From positions 124,001 to 188,000 of the forward strand of contig CAKJVC010000030.1 in NCBI GenBank assembly GCA_918026815.1: 64,000 nt of DNA. The letters are read 5' to 3'. The notes under the pieces are model-generated. The model ran no database searches, had not been told where the DNA came from, and worked only from the letters and a program-made list of their open reading frames with translations. The first letter of the stretch is position 1; each line of letters starts with the position of its first letter. Made by a program: the position numbers and the translations under genes. Below, piece by piece: positions 52,832-64,000 of this stretch. Source of the DNA: Chalara sp. BL73. Taxonomy: Eukaryota; Ascomycota; Leotiomycetes; Helotiales.

Positions 52832-55496
52832 ATGCCTCGTCAAACCACCCCAACCCAGGCAGAGCTGTATGTTACCCATCCACACGACTCACCGTTAGAG
52901 TATACTAACCCTCTCAAACAGTCAGCACGATCTCGAACAGTTCGAGGTCGTCCAACGACTCCATCAGCTTGCCTCGAACATGACCGAAGAAGAAATAGCC
53001 TACTCGCTCGATCCCACGCGTCCCAAGCCTCCTCCAAGAGAGGTAGTTCCCGGACCTTGCGAATGTTCCATCTGCGACCAGCAATTTCGAAGTTCCGAAC
53101 AACAATCAGCCTTACGGATGACATACTCGAGGAAAGTTGAAGATTCAAAGGCTAGGGCGCTCGTGGCAGACCACATGAGAGGCATTGAAACAGCTCTTGC
53201 ACATTTGCGATCCAAGTTGGCTGCACATGGGAAGGCAATATCCAGTCGCTGGAGGAAGAAAAGTAGGGATAAGAGAGCTGCATTTTTGTTAGCTGCGCAA
53301 CCAGCATTGGAAACCAAGCAGTGGGTGGTCCCAAGATTTATCAACGATAAATCAACTCACCATTGGGAAGAGGCCCGCGAATCTCGCATGACTTGGTTGC
53401 TTCCCTGGTTGGATGTTGAATCTTTGAAGAACGATCCTGCTAGGCTGCTTGGACTTTTGTACAACCGGGCTCGGTTCACACCGGAACAATGGGCACCACA
53501 CGATATGGCGAATCTCGTCTTCGGATATAACCAGGGGTTTCTTGATATCCTTTTCTCTCCCTTATGTGTGGTCATGTCTGGGCCAAATTATGGAGAGCTG
53601 GTTTCTTGGAAAGAGAATGCAGCCCATCGACTGGACATCATCGGCTTTCCACGGGGCCAACTCCTTTTGGCAGCACAGGATATGTTGCTTGCCTTTCTCT
53701 GCTCGGTCGTAGACGAATTGACCAAAGGTCTGGATCAGAGCATCGAGGTACAACATGCAGACTATGGCCTTGTTCCTCCACATATCCCAAGACTTGACTT
53801 CAAAAGATCTGGTCACCTTGAGATTTGGTCGGCATATATCAATCAGCCATTTTCCGAACCGCCAAAATTTGATGTCGATGTTATTATTTCATTAGCTCGA
53901 GCAAGAGTCAATGAACTGGGCGATCACATCTGGTTAATGCAAACTGACGCCTCATACATGCGCAGAGTGATTCGGACAGCCGTCTCAGCAATACCACTCA
54001 AACGTAATCTTCTGGGCCGGGAGCAAGACGCTCACACCCAAGCCCTCACCGAAATAATCATGGACAACGGAAGTTATGCAACGTGGAAGTGGATATTGGA
54101 AGACTGCGAGACACTCAAACTATTGCAAATCAGGTATGGCGATGAGATATGTTCTGGCACTGGGACACGTCTTCCTTCAGAGTACGACATTGCACTTCAG
54201 TCACTAGAGATGAGCCTGTCACAACAAATTCAAAATTCAGAGAAAATCATTCAAGATAGCTTTCCCATCCGTTCTGGATTTCGGGATCTTTACGAATTCG
54301 ATCAATCGTCGGGTAACTTGAGGTGGCGATTGAAGCATGGAAAACGAAAGGATGGATTTTGGGACAGCATCTTTTTCGAGTCACAGACACTATACTGGTG
54401 TGTCACGAACTTGGTCGACCCCCCTGAAGATAGAGTAAAGTACCCAGCAAGTATGGTATTCGCATTCTTGGACGAATATCTTGCCAGCTGCTCCAAAGAA
54501 GAGAGGGCTCAAATGGACGAGCGATTGTACGCTCAACTTTCGAACTACGCCGCCCTTGATGAGGTGTTTTCTGCAGTACAATTCCACCGGCCTGGGCCAG
54601 GTCACCGGCTCTCGGTCAAAGAGCTCAGAAGCGTCAGCACTTCAAGGCACTTCCGCTTTGTGAGATCTGCGAGAGCTGATGATCTACTGGTGCAAAAGTT
54701 CGGGACTTCGGGTGGTCTGACTCAACCTCTCCTCGAGTTTATGGATGCATATGATGCACGAGGAAGTCTTGGCAGGATATCTGATAAAATGCGCTTACAG
54801 TGTTTTGATGCCATCCAAAACTCGCAGAATGTATTTTGGTCAAGACTGCAAGACGTCAACACGCAATACATGAAATTGTGCAATTTTTCACCAGAAGACA
54901 TTGAGCTGGCCACCCATTTAATATCAGCGCGATCACAACCCGAATTCATACAGAAGCTCCGGTCCGAACGACAGAAAATACTCGATGTTGAAAGGCCATC
55001 GAGCGTCCCCAAACACCCGCCCAAGCTCGGCGAGTTCGTCGCGCAAAGAGTGTGGGGACGTGAACGGCCATCCGCACCGAAGTTTGCCGAAGAAAGCACC
55101 AAAATGAAGCGGCGCGCTCAGCAGCCAGTCTCGATGCCCTCCGTAGAGACACTCAGTCTCGAGGATGGACCCGAATCTCTCCCGCCTATGCCAGTCAGGC
55201 AAAAAGCATACACAATCTTAAACGGCATGTTCAGCACAAACCCAGAATCGACTGCCAAGACTGTCGATTGGGACGCCTTCGTCACCGCAATGGCAGACGC
55301 GGGTTTCTCCGCTCGGCAAAGCAGCGGCTCTGCTGTGATCTTTGAGCCAGATGATTGGGAGAGAGGCTGGTCTGGTAAGATCGTCTTCCATAAGCCGCAC
55401 CCAATTGCTAAGATTGACTCGGTCATGTTGAGGTCAATAGGAAGACGAATGGAGAAATGGTTTGGGTGGAATAAAGATAGTTTCATTGTTCAATGA
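52832..55496 (+). CDS. 869-residue fungal protein with HicA-like C-terminal module
   Basis: A short exon 1 (52832-52866) is joined by a 55-base intron (GTATGT, TACTAAC branch, ACAG) to one long exon (52922-55496). The N-terminus is MPRQTTPTQAELQHDLEQFE; the in-frame ATG at 52980 would miss this. Near residue 60 is a small Cys cluster CECSIC. The long middle part is helical without a domain I recognise (GFWDSIFFESQTLYWCVTNL, KYPASMVFAFLDEYLASCSK). The last 77 residues (about 793-869) read VDWDAFVTAMADAGFSAR, GSAVIFEP, KIVFHKPHPIAKID and IGRRMEKWFGW. This resembles the HicA-like, double-stranded-RNA-binding-type module that ends many fungal proteins. In bacteria HicA is an mRNA interferase; the His of the active motif is not obvious here. 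It is probably intact, with unknown function. Confidence 0.65.
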
Positions 55497-56367
55497 TGAT
55501 AGGGACTTGGTCTTCATATTTTGAGCTTCTGGTGAGCGGGCAAGACCCACAACGAACCAGAGCGCATAGCCTCATCCGGCAGGCGACTACAGGGGATGCA
55601 ACTTTGATCTAAAGCAACGGAAGCATGTCATGTTGGATGTGAATAAACGCCTGCGGTGGGTGGTGTGACGGGCTTACAGAACCAAACAAGTGGATCGACG
55701 ACTTGCAAGAGAAGTGTCATGCATATAGCGCAGACGATGTGATTAAAAAGGGTGCGCTAGAAGAGATAGAGCAGGAGATTATGCAGCTGAAGAGCCTGCA
55801 GTTCGCGCACACCCAGAGCTGTAAGGATAACAAGATCATTGCCTGGGTCGAGGGAGGGGCAAACAAGCCAACGATCCCGGTAGACGTCGTCTCGGGTCGA
55901 CAAGGAAACCATCACTGCTCCATAACTGTTACTCAGTGAGTGTGCTCACCTGACTCTCAGCGGAGCCTGGCTCAAAGCTCAAAGCCCTCGAGGCTCGCGA
56001 TAGAAAGCGCGAACCCATCGTAGTTGGAGGATGATTACGCCATTTCGCAGTCGTCTAAAACGTTCTTTTGTTGCAAAAGCTCAGTGCCTTCGATCTTAGA
56101 ACAATATTGGTGTGTACAAGCCATCTCTCCAATTCAACGCGCTTCAAAACGATAATTGGAGAGATATAGTAAGCTCAAGAGAATTTAGACAGACAATGAA
56201 TGTTTTAGTAGGAGTAGTTAGCCCAAGGACACATATAAATGGACATCATATTATTGATCGAGCTGATCGATGGCTATCCCTGCCTGAAGGTCCCCCGGAG
56301 TGGACATGTCTTCAATAAGTATCGTGATTCCCGATTGCTAGAGAACGATCAAAGATCCCACAATATG
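55497..56367. other. Intergenic with a weak frame
   Basis: A 78-codon frame near 55703-55939 (plus) has a charged helix (ALEEIEQEIMQLKSLQF) but no proper ATG and no family. It could be a fragment. Nothing else is seen. Confidence 0.3.
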
Positions 56368-56570
56368 TCATCGATTTAACTTAAGCTTCCTTTCCGCTTC
56401 TTCAGTCCTCTTGTTCGCATCCTCAAGCTCTTTCGTCAACTGCTTGATGTACTTGAGAACTAGCTCGACGGCCATGGCTTTGTTATTGCGCTCTGCTCTC
56501 CCTTTTCACCTCTATTATCGCCATACTTGCGCGCATCACTTCTACTCTTGGTTTTAGAATTAGTTGCTGC
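56368..56570 (-). pseudogene. Short helix-loop-helix-like fragment
   Basis: From 56475 to 56368 on the minus strand the frame gives MAVELVLKYIKQLTKELE then EEAERKLKLNR. Upstream, RAERNNKA joins in the same frame, and KSRSDARKYGDNRGEK precedes it in another frame. The one-base shift lies in the AAAAGGGA run near 56515. The basic stretch followed by an amphipathic helix resembles small bHLH-like fungal proteins. It is too short and broken to be functional. Confidence 0.35.
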
Positions 56571-56694
56571 TAATTAGATGAATTATCTCACACCGACTAG
56601 CAGAACTGCAGCACCACGACAATAAATGATTCAAGATCCAGATGATTCGGAATATGTATTGGCGAGGCTAATCTTAAGACTATATATCGTTATA

Positions 56695-58333
56695 CTAATC
56701 TCCCCTTAAGTAGTTGTCTCGGCTATAAGACTGAGTCTTATCTGCCGATCGGAGTGAAACTTCCATAATTCGTGGCAATCCACTGTACGTATAGCGGGGG
56801 TTTTGGTAGAAAACATTCGTGGTCATACAATTTTTATGACTAGCAACAAGCTCGAAAGACCTAGTCACGCCGGCCCTGTTAGTAACAGCCCGAAATACCT
56901 CAGGGTAAGGGACCCGGTCCAAGCAGAGCTCTTTTAGGCGAGGACATTGCTCAAAGAGGCAACGGGCAATATTGTGTGTCTCTTCTCGTAAAGGATTCGA
57001 GATGTCCGGCCTCCAACCGCGCCCCTTGGCCTCAGTAGCAATGACGAGATACTCTAGGTTAACAAGTTGGGAGAGTATTGCGGCTAGTGACGTAGCCCGG
57101 ACGCCGCGAAGCGTTCCTGGAATATATAATCGGCGAACATTAGGGAACAATTGAATAAGTTCTAGATATTGTCAGTTCCGGATAGTATTCAGGGCAGACC
57201 TAGTTTACCCTGAATATGTTCTTCCGTCCAACCGTGAGCGCACGTCCCATCAGGAGCAAACTGTAGAAGCTCAATTTCCTGCAGAGTCTCGAGACTACTA
57301 AATGCAGCTAGGCCTGGCGTACTGGCCGGAGAGTCTGGAATGTAGAAGGATGCGCGTTCTAGACTTGGGTACATAGCCGCCATAAAGGAAATGTCAGCAC
57401 TGGTATCGACATTAGAAAAGAATTGCAAGCCCTTGACACAAGGTAACCGAAGATTAGCCTGTTGTGCATAGTTGCGAAAAGCCGGAATAATGGTCTTATG
57501 ACCATATCTCAGGTTGAGATCCGCCTCATAGAGGTTTGGCATAGCCTTTAGAACATCAGCCAGCAGCATTGGCGTACTCCTATCGCAAGCACCCCATCGA
57601 GTTCGACGGTGATTGTGAGGATCCAAATGTGGACCGACCGACTTCATTTTGAAGATTCTGGAGTGATGCAATTATTAGACGGACACAGCATATCAGGACA
57701 GTAGGACATATCTCACCGTACAGCTTGCAGAATATCTGCATTGCTTAACAGCCAAGCCAACTCCACACGCATGTTTCCCTCGTCACAACATATCTTCAAG
57801 CGCCTAAACAAGATGGGTATGACCAAATGTCGGATCTCCTTATTGACTTGAGATAAACGGCCGAGGCCACCACCAACAGCACACCAAGCATCCTTGGGAT
57901 TGAGACTCTTAGGACCGACCCATTTATCCTCACGAGACTGAAGGTGGCACCATTCGGCTATGAGTAGTAGGATATCCCTTGGCAAATCTTGGAGACGCAA
58001 CTTCGAGGACGAATTCTTCAGTGTCTCTCGTTTGGACTTAGGATGGCGACGATTCCCTAGGCCCCGAGGCTCGCTGGTGACACGTACTGCTGGGATCCGG
58101 CTTTCGAGCAAAGCGATGTGCCTTTGCAGAGTCTGGATGTCGGCCTCCACTTGTGCACACACTGCACCTACTTGAGAGGACACCTGGGCATCGACGACGG
58201 CCTGAATATGCACATGTTGCTCGGCGGTGAATAAGTTCGACATACGAAAAGAATTTGTGTGAGGCTGTTGCGGCTGAGTGCGAGGAAGAGAGGAATGCCC
58301 TGCCCTGAAACGAGGAACGAGAGGAAGGGACAA
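56695..58333 (-). CDS. F-box protein with leucine-rich-repeat-like C-terminus
   Basis: Exons 58333-57717, 57657-57209 and 57161-56695, with introns of 59 and 47 bases, give 510 residues in frame. A predicted helix precedes the F-box (IQAVVDAQVSSQVGAVCAQV, TLQRHIALLESRI). The F-box reads KLRLQDLPRDILLLIAEWCH and continues GRLSQVNKEIRHLVIPILFR (about residues 110-180). After the first intron come repeat-like strands such as MLLADVLKAMPNLYEADLNL, MAAMYPSLERASFYIP and LFEQCPRLKELCLDRVPYP. This suggests a substrate-receptor subunit of an SCF ubiquitin ligase. An alternative start is the ATG at 58243 (MSNLFTAEQHVHIQ), which removes a Pro-rich leader. No damage is seen. Confidence 0.7.
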
Positions 58334-58836
58334 CCAACCGGCGCGCGAGAACGGAGGCCCGAAAGTGCGGGGATTTGCGCTGAAGGTCTCCTCGCCAAGC
58401 CTCGTGCTGATTGGCTGCGTGGGGGCCCTCGCGCATTGGCTGCGCCGACGTCCAAATTGATTGCTAGCGCTTCACCTGAATATGGAGTAGCGCCCTGTGT
58501 TCCCACGTGGTCACATACCTGATGCCTCACACAGGAGCTTCTTACTTTGATAAACTTTTTTATATCGCTCCTACAAGAGAAAGGTGGTGCAGTTTACAAA
58601 TCTGGTTTGCCTCGGCCAGCCTCTCCTAGTCTTTTTTGCCATTCCTCTTCTGCCACAGCTGCCGACTAGCCATTGGAAAGTCCCGACAGAGATGCTGACG
58701 GCTCGGTGCCCGATCAATATGCAGGCATAGAGGGGTCACTCCAGTCTAATCCGCAATCCTCACACTGGCGTGAGCATTGTTCATTGTTGATCATGTCTTC
58801 GCAGAGCCTCAATTCTCCTAGGATCATCCTCCCATC
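58334..58836. other. Intergenic, no gene supported
   Basis: Upstream of the F-box gene; GC-rich near 58330-58440 with no motif. No other frame is supported. Confidence 0.4.
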
Positions 58837-61036
58837 ATGGAACCAAAGGTAAATATACTTCTTCCCCGCACATTACAAAGACTGACAAATCAAAACTAAA
58901 AACCGACAGGATGATATTCGACCTTTTGAAATTCGTTCAACCGACCGTACCAAGCCTGGCTCAGACAGTAGTCTCCATATTGAGTCTACAGAGCTCACGT
59001 GATTCTCTTGGGCAACTCGCGCCCAAACCTCCGTTTGCACACCTTATCATGCAACTGAAATGGCACCCTCCTTACCGTTTGCATAACACAAGCCCATGGA
59101 TGCTCCTTTGTTTAGATGTAGTCGCCTAGCTTGTGCTGCGAAGGGAGCTCAGCCCATTGATAAGTTCGGGGTTAAATGGGACGGTACACGCGTCCAGATG
59201 TGTCTATCCTGCAGCGTCCGTCTCTATAGTCGTCAGCCGCTTTCTATCCTGCTAATACTGCGTAGGAAAGGCATCGAGCGTGTCAAACTGCCTATCGCCA
59301 TCGACAAATAGCTCCTAACATGTCACCGGAGAGTAGGATCTCTCAGTCGCAAATATCAAACCGATTACAAGAGACCTCCAACTCGCCTTTAAGGTACATA
59401 TTTCTTCACTCCCTTTCATAATTTGATGTATTGAGAGCTAACCTGGCTTATTACCCAGTTACTCCGCGCCTACCGCTGTCCGCCATCGTTCCCGGGACGA
59501 CCCTCCTAGATTACCAACCGGCTTTGATCCATTCCTAAATTCCATAGAGCCGGTGAAGTCCCTAGGCTACGAAGATCCTCCCTCGCCTAATGTACGGAAG
59601 GTCAATCGCTCTCAGATCTCGGAACCATCTCAACCGACATCGGTCTTTGACCCCTTTCAGAACTCTATCCCGCTCTCGCCAACGAGGCCTTCTAGCGATG
59701 CGCCTACTATTCATAGCCCCCCACGCTTGATATCGCGCCAACCGACATACCGTTCCCAACTGACATTTGCATTTGACCTCTCGCTGATTTCTTCAACCAA
59801 TCACTTGCCAACAATTCTACCAAACAAAAGGAGACGTCTTTCATCGTCGGCAAATCCTGCCCCGCCTCGTCCCACAAAGATCCGCACCCACATAAATAAG
59901 TCCGTGCACCCCCATATCGAACACCCCCTGGGTTCTCCTATTCCTTCGACTCCACTCGGAACGGCGCACGGCTCACCCCTGCCCTCCTCTTCCGCCCCGG
60001 GGGGAAGGGGGCTTCTCCCGACCAGAGACAACTCGATGAAGATAGCATGGAGCCAACCTCTTCGGCAAATGATCAGCTGCCGACAACAGCTCTACCGATT
60101 GATGCATCACTTCAAGACCACTCCTCTCCATATGCGCAAGCCTTGAGCTAAATGACCTCGCTTTTTGGAACCACCTTGAGCCTAGCCAAGCTGATTATAG
60201 TTATACGAACTGGGGATAGGTTGGTGCGGGACGATGTGGCCGCTTTTTTGACGGATCAACTGTTTCTCTGGAGAGGGATGTAGCACTAGTCGATGCCATT
60301 GATGCTATCAAGGAATGACTCGATTGCCGATCATATCGTAAAGGTATCCCAATGTATTGCGATGATCGATGAGCGATTAACCTTGGATAGCATACGCGTC
60401 TTGCTCCACCGAGTCCTGCAGTACCAGTTTTACCTTCGTTTCTTGGAGGAAGTAAAGCAAATGGCCAAGGATCTGGAGATAAAGAGAAAGTGAGGCATTC
60501 GAAACGCTGCGTATGCATGAAATCACCTTTTGGAGAAGTTATGTTGATGATTGGGACCTGATCGGGCCTGCTGGAAAGCAGAGACGAAGGGACATTTTGC
60601 ATAAACCAAACATCTGGGAAAGCGGCTGGTGAGTCTGTCGAGCCGCAAGGGCTTCAGTATTCTCCTCCTCAGTAGCCTAGAGGCGATGGGGCGCATGTAA
60701 GCAATTCTCAATCCAAATCGCGGGTGGCAACTAATAATTGAGCAGTAATAATCCTGAGTTCACCGATGATATGTTTGATGCGTTGGTGTGCTACGTCTTC
60801 AATAGGTACCCGGAGGCCCCAAAGCTTTGCAAGATGCTAGATGAAGCCATACGCCGAATGGTTCAGAGCCAGACGATCGATGAGATAAGGTTTCAGATAG
60901 CGAATGTCGTTCCAAGCATCGTGCGCTTGAACTCTTCCTCACGAAGCTGCACAACCAGACGAATCCGATTCAGTATCCGCGGGCAGAGAGTCTTGGGAAA
61001 GAGTATGCAAGGGAATTCGCCTAAGTGCATAAATCA
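58837..61036 (+). pseudogene. Degenerate locus of unknown type, possibly transposon-derived
   Basis: A splice-like start (ATG at 58837 followed by GTAAAT, acceptor at 58909) leads to frames that are repeatedly interrupted. Recognisable coding-like pieces are: a Cys pattern RCSRLACAAKG...VQMCLSCSVRLYSR (59114-59240); a Pro/Ser-rich segment with a basic KRRRLSS patch (59553-60030); NDSIADHIVKVSQCIAMIDE with LRFLEEVKQMAKDLEIKRK (60304-60490); and FTDDMFDALVCYVFNRYPEA (60757-60830). In-frame stops and frame changes separate them. I do not recognise the family. The overall order of a zinc pattern, a disordered spacer and a helical C-terminus could be a decayed regulatory or transposon protein. Confidence 0.35.
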
Positions 61037-61049
61037 GTAGCAATTGTCA

Positions 61050-61700
61050 CCATACTTTGGCTCCGGATGTTGACAAAGCATGCAGCAAATCCATTGACTG
61101 CGCCTTCAGGAGAATCGGTCTACGAACCGCTAGTCTTCAAAGGTTGCTCAAAAGTCTCTATTGGCAGAATTCCAACCAAGGTCGCAATCGAGCAGAGTTT
61201 CTGCAAGTCTTCACTCACGAACATCACGTTGAGCGGTCCAGGTGTTACTTTCGTCCTCTGGAGATACTCACACTGCCATTCGGAGCCATACATAGGCACT
61301 TGTCTAGCTAAGTTGTTGTCTTTGAGCCTTCGCAGAGGGATGAAGACTCCATGATCCCACCCTCGAGTGGAGTTCAGTGTAGAAAGATTCCGGCTGCAGC
61401 GAGCAGATCTTTCACTTCTGCTGCCAGGCTGGGATCACCAGGTGCTGGGTAGCGGAATTCGAAGGCTGCGGGTGGGAAGCCCTAATAATCGAAGTAGAGC
61501 TCGGGGTTTGCGCCGGACGAGATTTGTACTTCTTCGTTGGCCCAGTGTGCCGTGAATATGACGATACCCTTCACGCCATCAAATTGGGGTTTGAAGCTGC
61601 GCAGGAAGGCACCTATTTGTGCATTCTCGGATTCGTCGAGTGCTGGAAGAGGGCCAGCGCCGTGGGTGAAGAACACTATGGGAGCAAGAGTCTCGGTCAT
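61050..61700 (-). pseudogene. Extradiol aromatic-ring dioxygenase (LigB/DODA type), inactivated
   Basis: From the ATG at 61700: MTETLAPIVFFTHGAGPLPA, KGIVIFTAHWANEEVQISSG and ANPELYFDY. These are the N-terminal His-containing HGxGP and AHW motifs of class III extradiol dioxygenases, which use Fe(II) to cleave catechol-like rings. A TAG follows YFDY directly. The same frame then continues GFPPAAFEFRYPAPGDPSLA to another stop. Shifted frames carry RGWDHGVFIPLRRLKD, matching the DHG(V/T)F-P motif. At least two stops and a frameshift disable the gene. It lies 410 bases from an NmrA-like gene on the same strand. Confidence 0.7.
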
Positions 61701-62109
61701 GATTCATGAATATGGTATAGTATAGGGAAGTTTGTATTTTGAACGGATTGAGAGCAGCCACGAGCGACTATATAATGTCAATCAGATTTAGCTTTCAAGG
61801 TCCCAGATGGCCACGAGTTACTTGGCCCGTTTTCGGCGCTGTTTTGCCGGCCTGCGTCATGCAACGAGCTCGGAGCGGACGTATGGTACACATCCGAGAG
61901 CTAGCGATGAGGATGAAACGGGATGCAGGAAGACTTTCTTTACGATTGCACAATTGAGACATCTCCGCGTACTGCAAGCATAAATTATACGACTCAGAGC
62001 GAGATATTGACATCATATAGTACAGTCATATCTACCTACAGATGTGCCCACCTTGACAAATCAAGCGTCTTAGCAGACAAGAAAACCCGGTACTCTAAGA
62101 TTCAAGCTC
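61701..62109. other. Intergenic, no gene supported
   Basis: Region between the dead dioxygenase start and the stop of the NmrA-like gene. Confidence 0.4.
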
Positions 62110-62888
62110 TTAATTACATAACATAGGAGACTTGCCAATCCACTCCGAATCCTGTCCCATTTCCTGCAACGTCCAAGCCACAATACTCTTCCTAGAAAGG
62201 AACAATCCGTCCTTCCCAGACCCCGTATACGTCGCGACAACAGGTGCCGCATCTCCATTTCCTAAAAATGGCACGCGAAACAACGTCCACTTCAGCTCTC
62301 TTGGATTGTACGAAGATACTAGGTTTCCTAGACCATGGAATTCCTCATATGCTGACCCTCCAATGACCTTGACTAAAACTATAGTCGCTCTCCACTTGAA
62401 TCCACCTTTGTCTTCTGGTGCTGGGAATGAAGGTGTACCTAGGACCATGGCACGCTTGAAATTGTTGGCGATAAGAAGGGGAAAGAGAACTTTCATGCAA
62501 TCGAGAACAGCCTTTGGGTTTTGTCAGTGAAATTTCGAAGGCATGTAACAAGACCAAGCTACTTGCAGACTTACTGTGCCTTTTGAGCCTGCTACTGGTC
62601 CAGCGAATGAGATGAAGATGCTAGCACCAGATGAGGCGACTCTTTGAAGAGCACTCTTATCATTCAGTTGGCCTTCGGTGATATTGACTCTGGTGTCACT
62701 GCGTATGTTGCTAGGTAGCTTTCCAGGGTTGCGCACGAGTAATGTTAGGCTGTGGCCTTGAGAGAGAGCTTCTTCGCAAAATAGCAAGCCGATACCACCT
62801 GCGACATATTAGACTAGTTATTTGAAGGAGCAGTCCTTGTTAGAATGTTCGTACCTGTCGCCCCGAATAGCAATATGTGTTCCGGCAT
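62110..62888 (-). CDS. NAD(P)-binding protein, NmrA/SDR-a type
   Basis: Three exons (62888-62855, 62798-62575, 62511-62110), introns 56 and 63 bases, give 219 residues in frame. The dinucleotide-binding start MPEHILLFGATGGIG is split by the first intron inside the Gly-rich loop. LFCEEALSQGHSLTLLVRNP follows (second strand and adenine-ribose region), then SGASIFISFAGPVAGSKG, LIANNFKRAMVLGTPSFPAP and WTLFRVPFLGNG. The pattern fits NAD(P)-binding domain_10/NmrA-like proteins: reductases, epimerases or redox sensors. The size is typical. The promoter faces the second NmrA-like gene across 567 bases. Confidence 0.75.
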
Positions 62889-63455
62889 GATTCTGAATAC
62901 AGCTTCGGCACTGCGTTGATGGGGACAACAATTTAGTTAGAGTGAACCTGAAGAATAAATGTTTGGAGAACAGGAGTTGCAATAAAGTCAGCTCCGGCTA
63001 CTAACAGACTAAATACATGTGATTAGCAATCAAAAAAGATACTTTAACTTTATGGTGGGAGCTGTGTGGAGGAGAAGCTTTTGATTGTCCGCTGCCTGGA
63101 TGCAGGGAGGAACCTAAACCCGGAGTAGTACAGCCCCGAAACCCGTGGGGTGCGTGCGGGAGTGGTGCGGAGGTGAGACATGAGTGATGCGGAAGAGAAG
63201 CGGAGGTGACGGCTGGGCTTCGTGGGTTGCACAAAGAAGCAGATTCGTTGCATGTACATTGAAGATTCTTACAAATCTAGGACGTATCATCGGAGGTGAA
63301 GTTGAACCGTTGCGAACGAGGCCATGCTGTCGACCGGAGATATAAAGACGAGCTTCTAGCCTTCACGATATGCTTGAACATCAATCACAATCCTTCAGTC
63401 TTCAAATACGACAATAACAGCTTTATTTCTAACAAAATACCCGCCATCCCTCATC
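62889..63455. promoter_or_regulatory. Bidirectional intergenic region of the two NmrA-like genes
   Basis: Both genes start outward from this 567-base gap. A TATAAA box lies at 63341-63346, 110 bases before the right-hand ATG. It is followed by a CA/CT-rich leader that is typical of fungal 5' untranslated regions. I see no convincing specific operator. Confidence 0.45.
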
Positions 63456-64000
63456 ATGTCCGAGATCAAATCTGTCGCAATTGCTGGGGTGCGAAATTCC
63501 TAAAATCCATTGCACTTCATCACTGACTGTGAGATAGGCATCCGGCAACCTAGGTCCACATGTCCTCAAAGCACTCTTGGACGCCAAACTTCACGTCACA
63601 GTCCTTACTCGCGGCACTAAATCAACCACCTTCGACCCCGCCGTCAAAGTTGTCTCCGTTGACTACAGCTCCGTCGAATCCCTCACCTCCGCACTTCAGG
63701 GTCAAGACGCAGTCGTCTCAGCCGTCGGCATGGAAGCACTAGAAGGCCAAACCATCCTCATCGACGCTGCTATCGCAGCGGGCGTAAAGCGCTTCATCCC
63801 CGCTGATTACGGCGCCGTGACCACCAATCCGAAGCTCCACGAATACCCATTCTACAGCACCGTGGGCAAGATCCAGAAATATCTCGCCGAGAAGTCAAAG
63901 TCGACGGGCTTGTCATACACAGTGCTCTCCACGGGTGCATTCACCGACATGCTCTTCGGCGCCATAGGCATTATCGACTTCGACAAGCACGAAGCCGTGC
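63456..64000 (+). CDS. NmrA-like / isoflavone-reductase-like protein (partial, runs off window)
   Basis: Exon 1 is 63456-63488 (MSEIKSVAIAG). Exon 2 starts at 63538 after a 49-base intron with a CTGAC branch site and continues past the window end. The joined sequence MSEIKSVAIAGASGNLGPHV has the G-x-x-G-x-x-G loop of NmrA-like NADPH-binding proteins. LHVTVLTRG, LQGQDAVVSAVGMEA, AAIAAGVKRFIPADYG and GLSYTVLSTGAFTDML follow in the family order. It is probably a reductase of small phenolic or secondary metabolites, or a redox sensor. 165 residues lie inside the window, all open. Confidence 0.8.

Noticed and set aside
1..64000. A claim that repeat-induced point mutation has acted across the window
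   Set aside because: Several stops fit C-to-T or G-to-A changes, but dinucleotide indices cannot be computed here. It is kept only as a possibility in individual entries.

Overview
This is nuclear DNA of a filamentous ascomycete (Pezizomycotina). The evidence is many genes with 45-110 base spliceosomal introns (GT donors, CTRAY-like branch sites, YAG acceptors), HET-domain NLR genes, a LaeA-like methyltransferase, fungus-specific gene families, and a dense load of decayed Tc1/mariner, hAT, MULE and Tad-like LINE elements. A leotiomycete would fit, but the sequence alone does not settle the species. All exon boundaries were read by eye from splice consensus and reading frame; there are no transcripts or database searches behind them.

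Layout. 1-10.3 kb: the end of a Tc1-like element, then an inverted pair of dispersed repeats (480-972 and 9920-10315). These enclose a five-exon LaeA-like methyltransferase, a three-exon alpha/beta-hydrolase, two copies of a C-tract miniature element, and a dead Tc1 element. 10.6-16.5 kb: a fungal HNH-type protein, a 115-residue MADS-box protein, and a CorA-like membrane-protein gene broken by a frameshift and a transposon end. 16.5-30.3 kb: nested transposons. These are a hAT element carrying a 1.3 kb LINE-like insertion whose ORF has a BIR-like zinc motif, a second hAT fragment, a MULE with 134-base terminal repeats, and a FAR1-type MULE whose intron holds a 23-bp minisatellite. One 71-residue zinc-ribbon gene sits among them.

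30.4-43.8 kb: an apparently intact HET-NACHT-ankyrin NLR with nine near-identical 99-base repeats, a full-length but frameshifted Tad-like LINE, a two-exon gene of an unnamed duplicated-domain family, and a broken HET-NB-ARC NLR. 44.2-58.3 kb: a FAR1-MULE remnant, a secreted acetoacetate-decarboxylase-like gene with a lost splice acceptor, an intronless protein combining a PD-(D/E)XK-like motif with a kinase-like domain, two truncated DNA-repair/transcription gene fragments (NBS1-like and RTT103-like) meeting end to end, an 869-residue protein with a HicA-like C-terminus, and an F-box protein. 58.8-64 kb: a degenerate locus, a dead extradiol-dioxygenase gene, and two divergently transcribed NmrA-like NAD(P)-binding genes, the last cut by the window edge.

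Overall this looks like a gene-poor, transposon-rich accessory compartment. The intact genes are mostly of the self/non-self recognition (HET-NLR), effector-like (nuclease-kinase, HicA-like) or secondary-metabolism (LaeA-like, esterase, NmrA) kinds. Several cellular gene fragments have been broken or moved by repeats.
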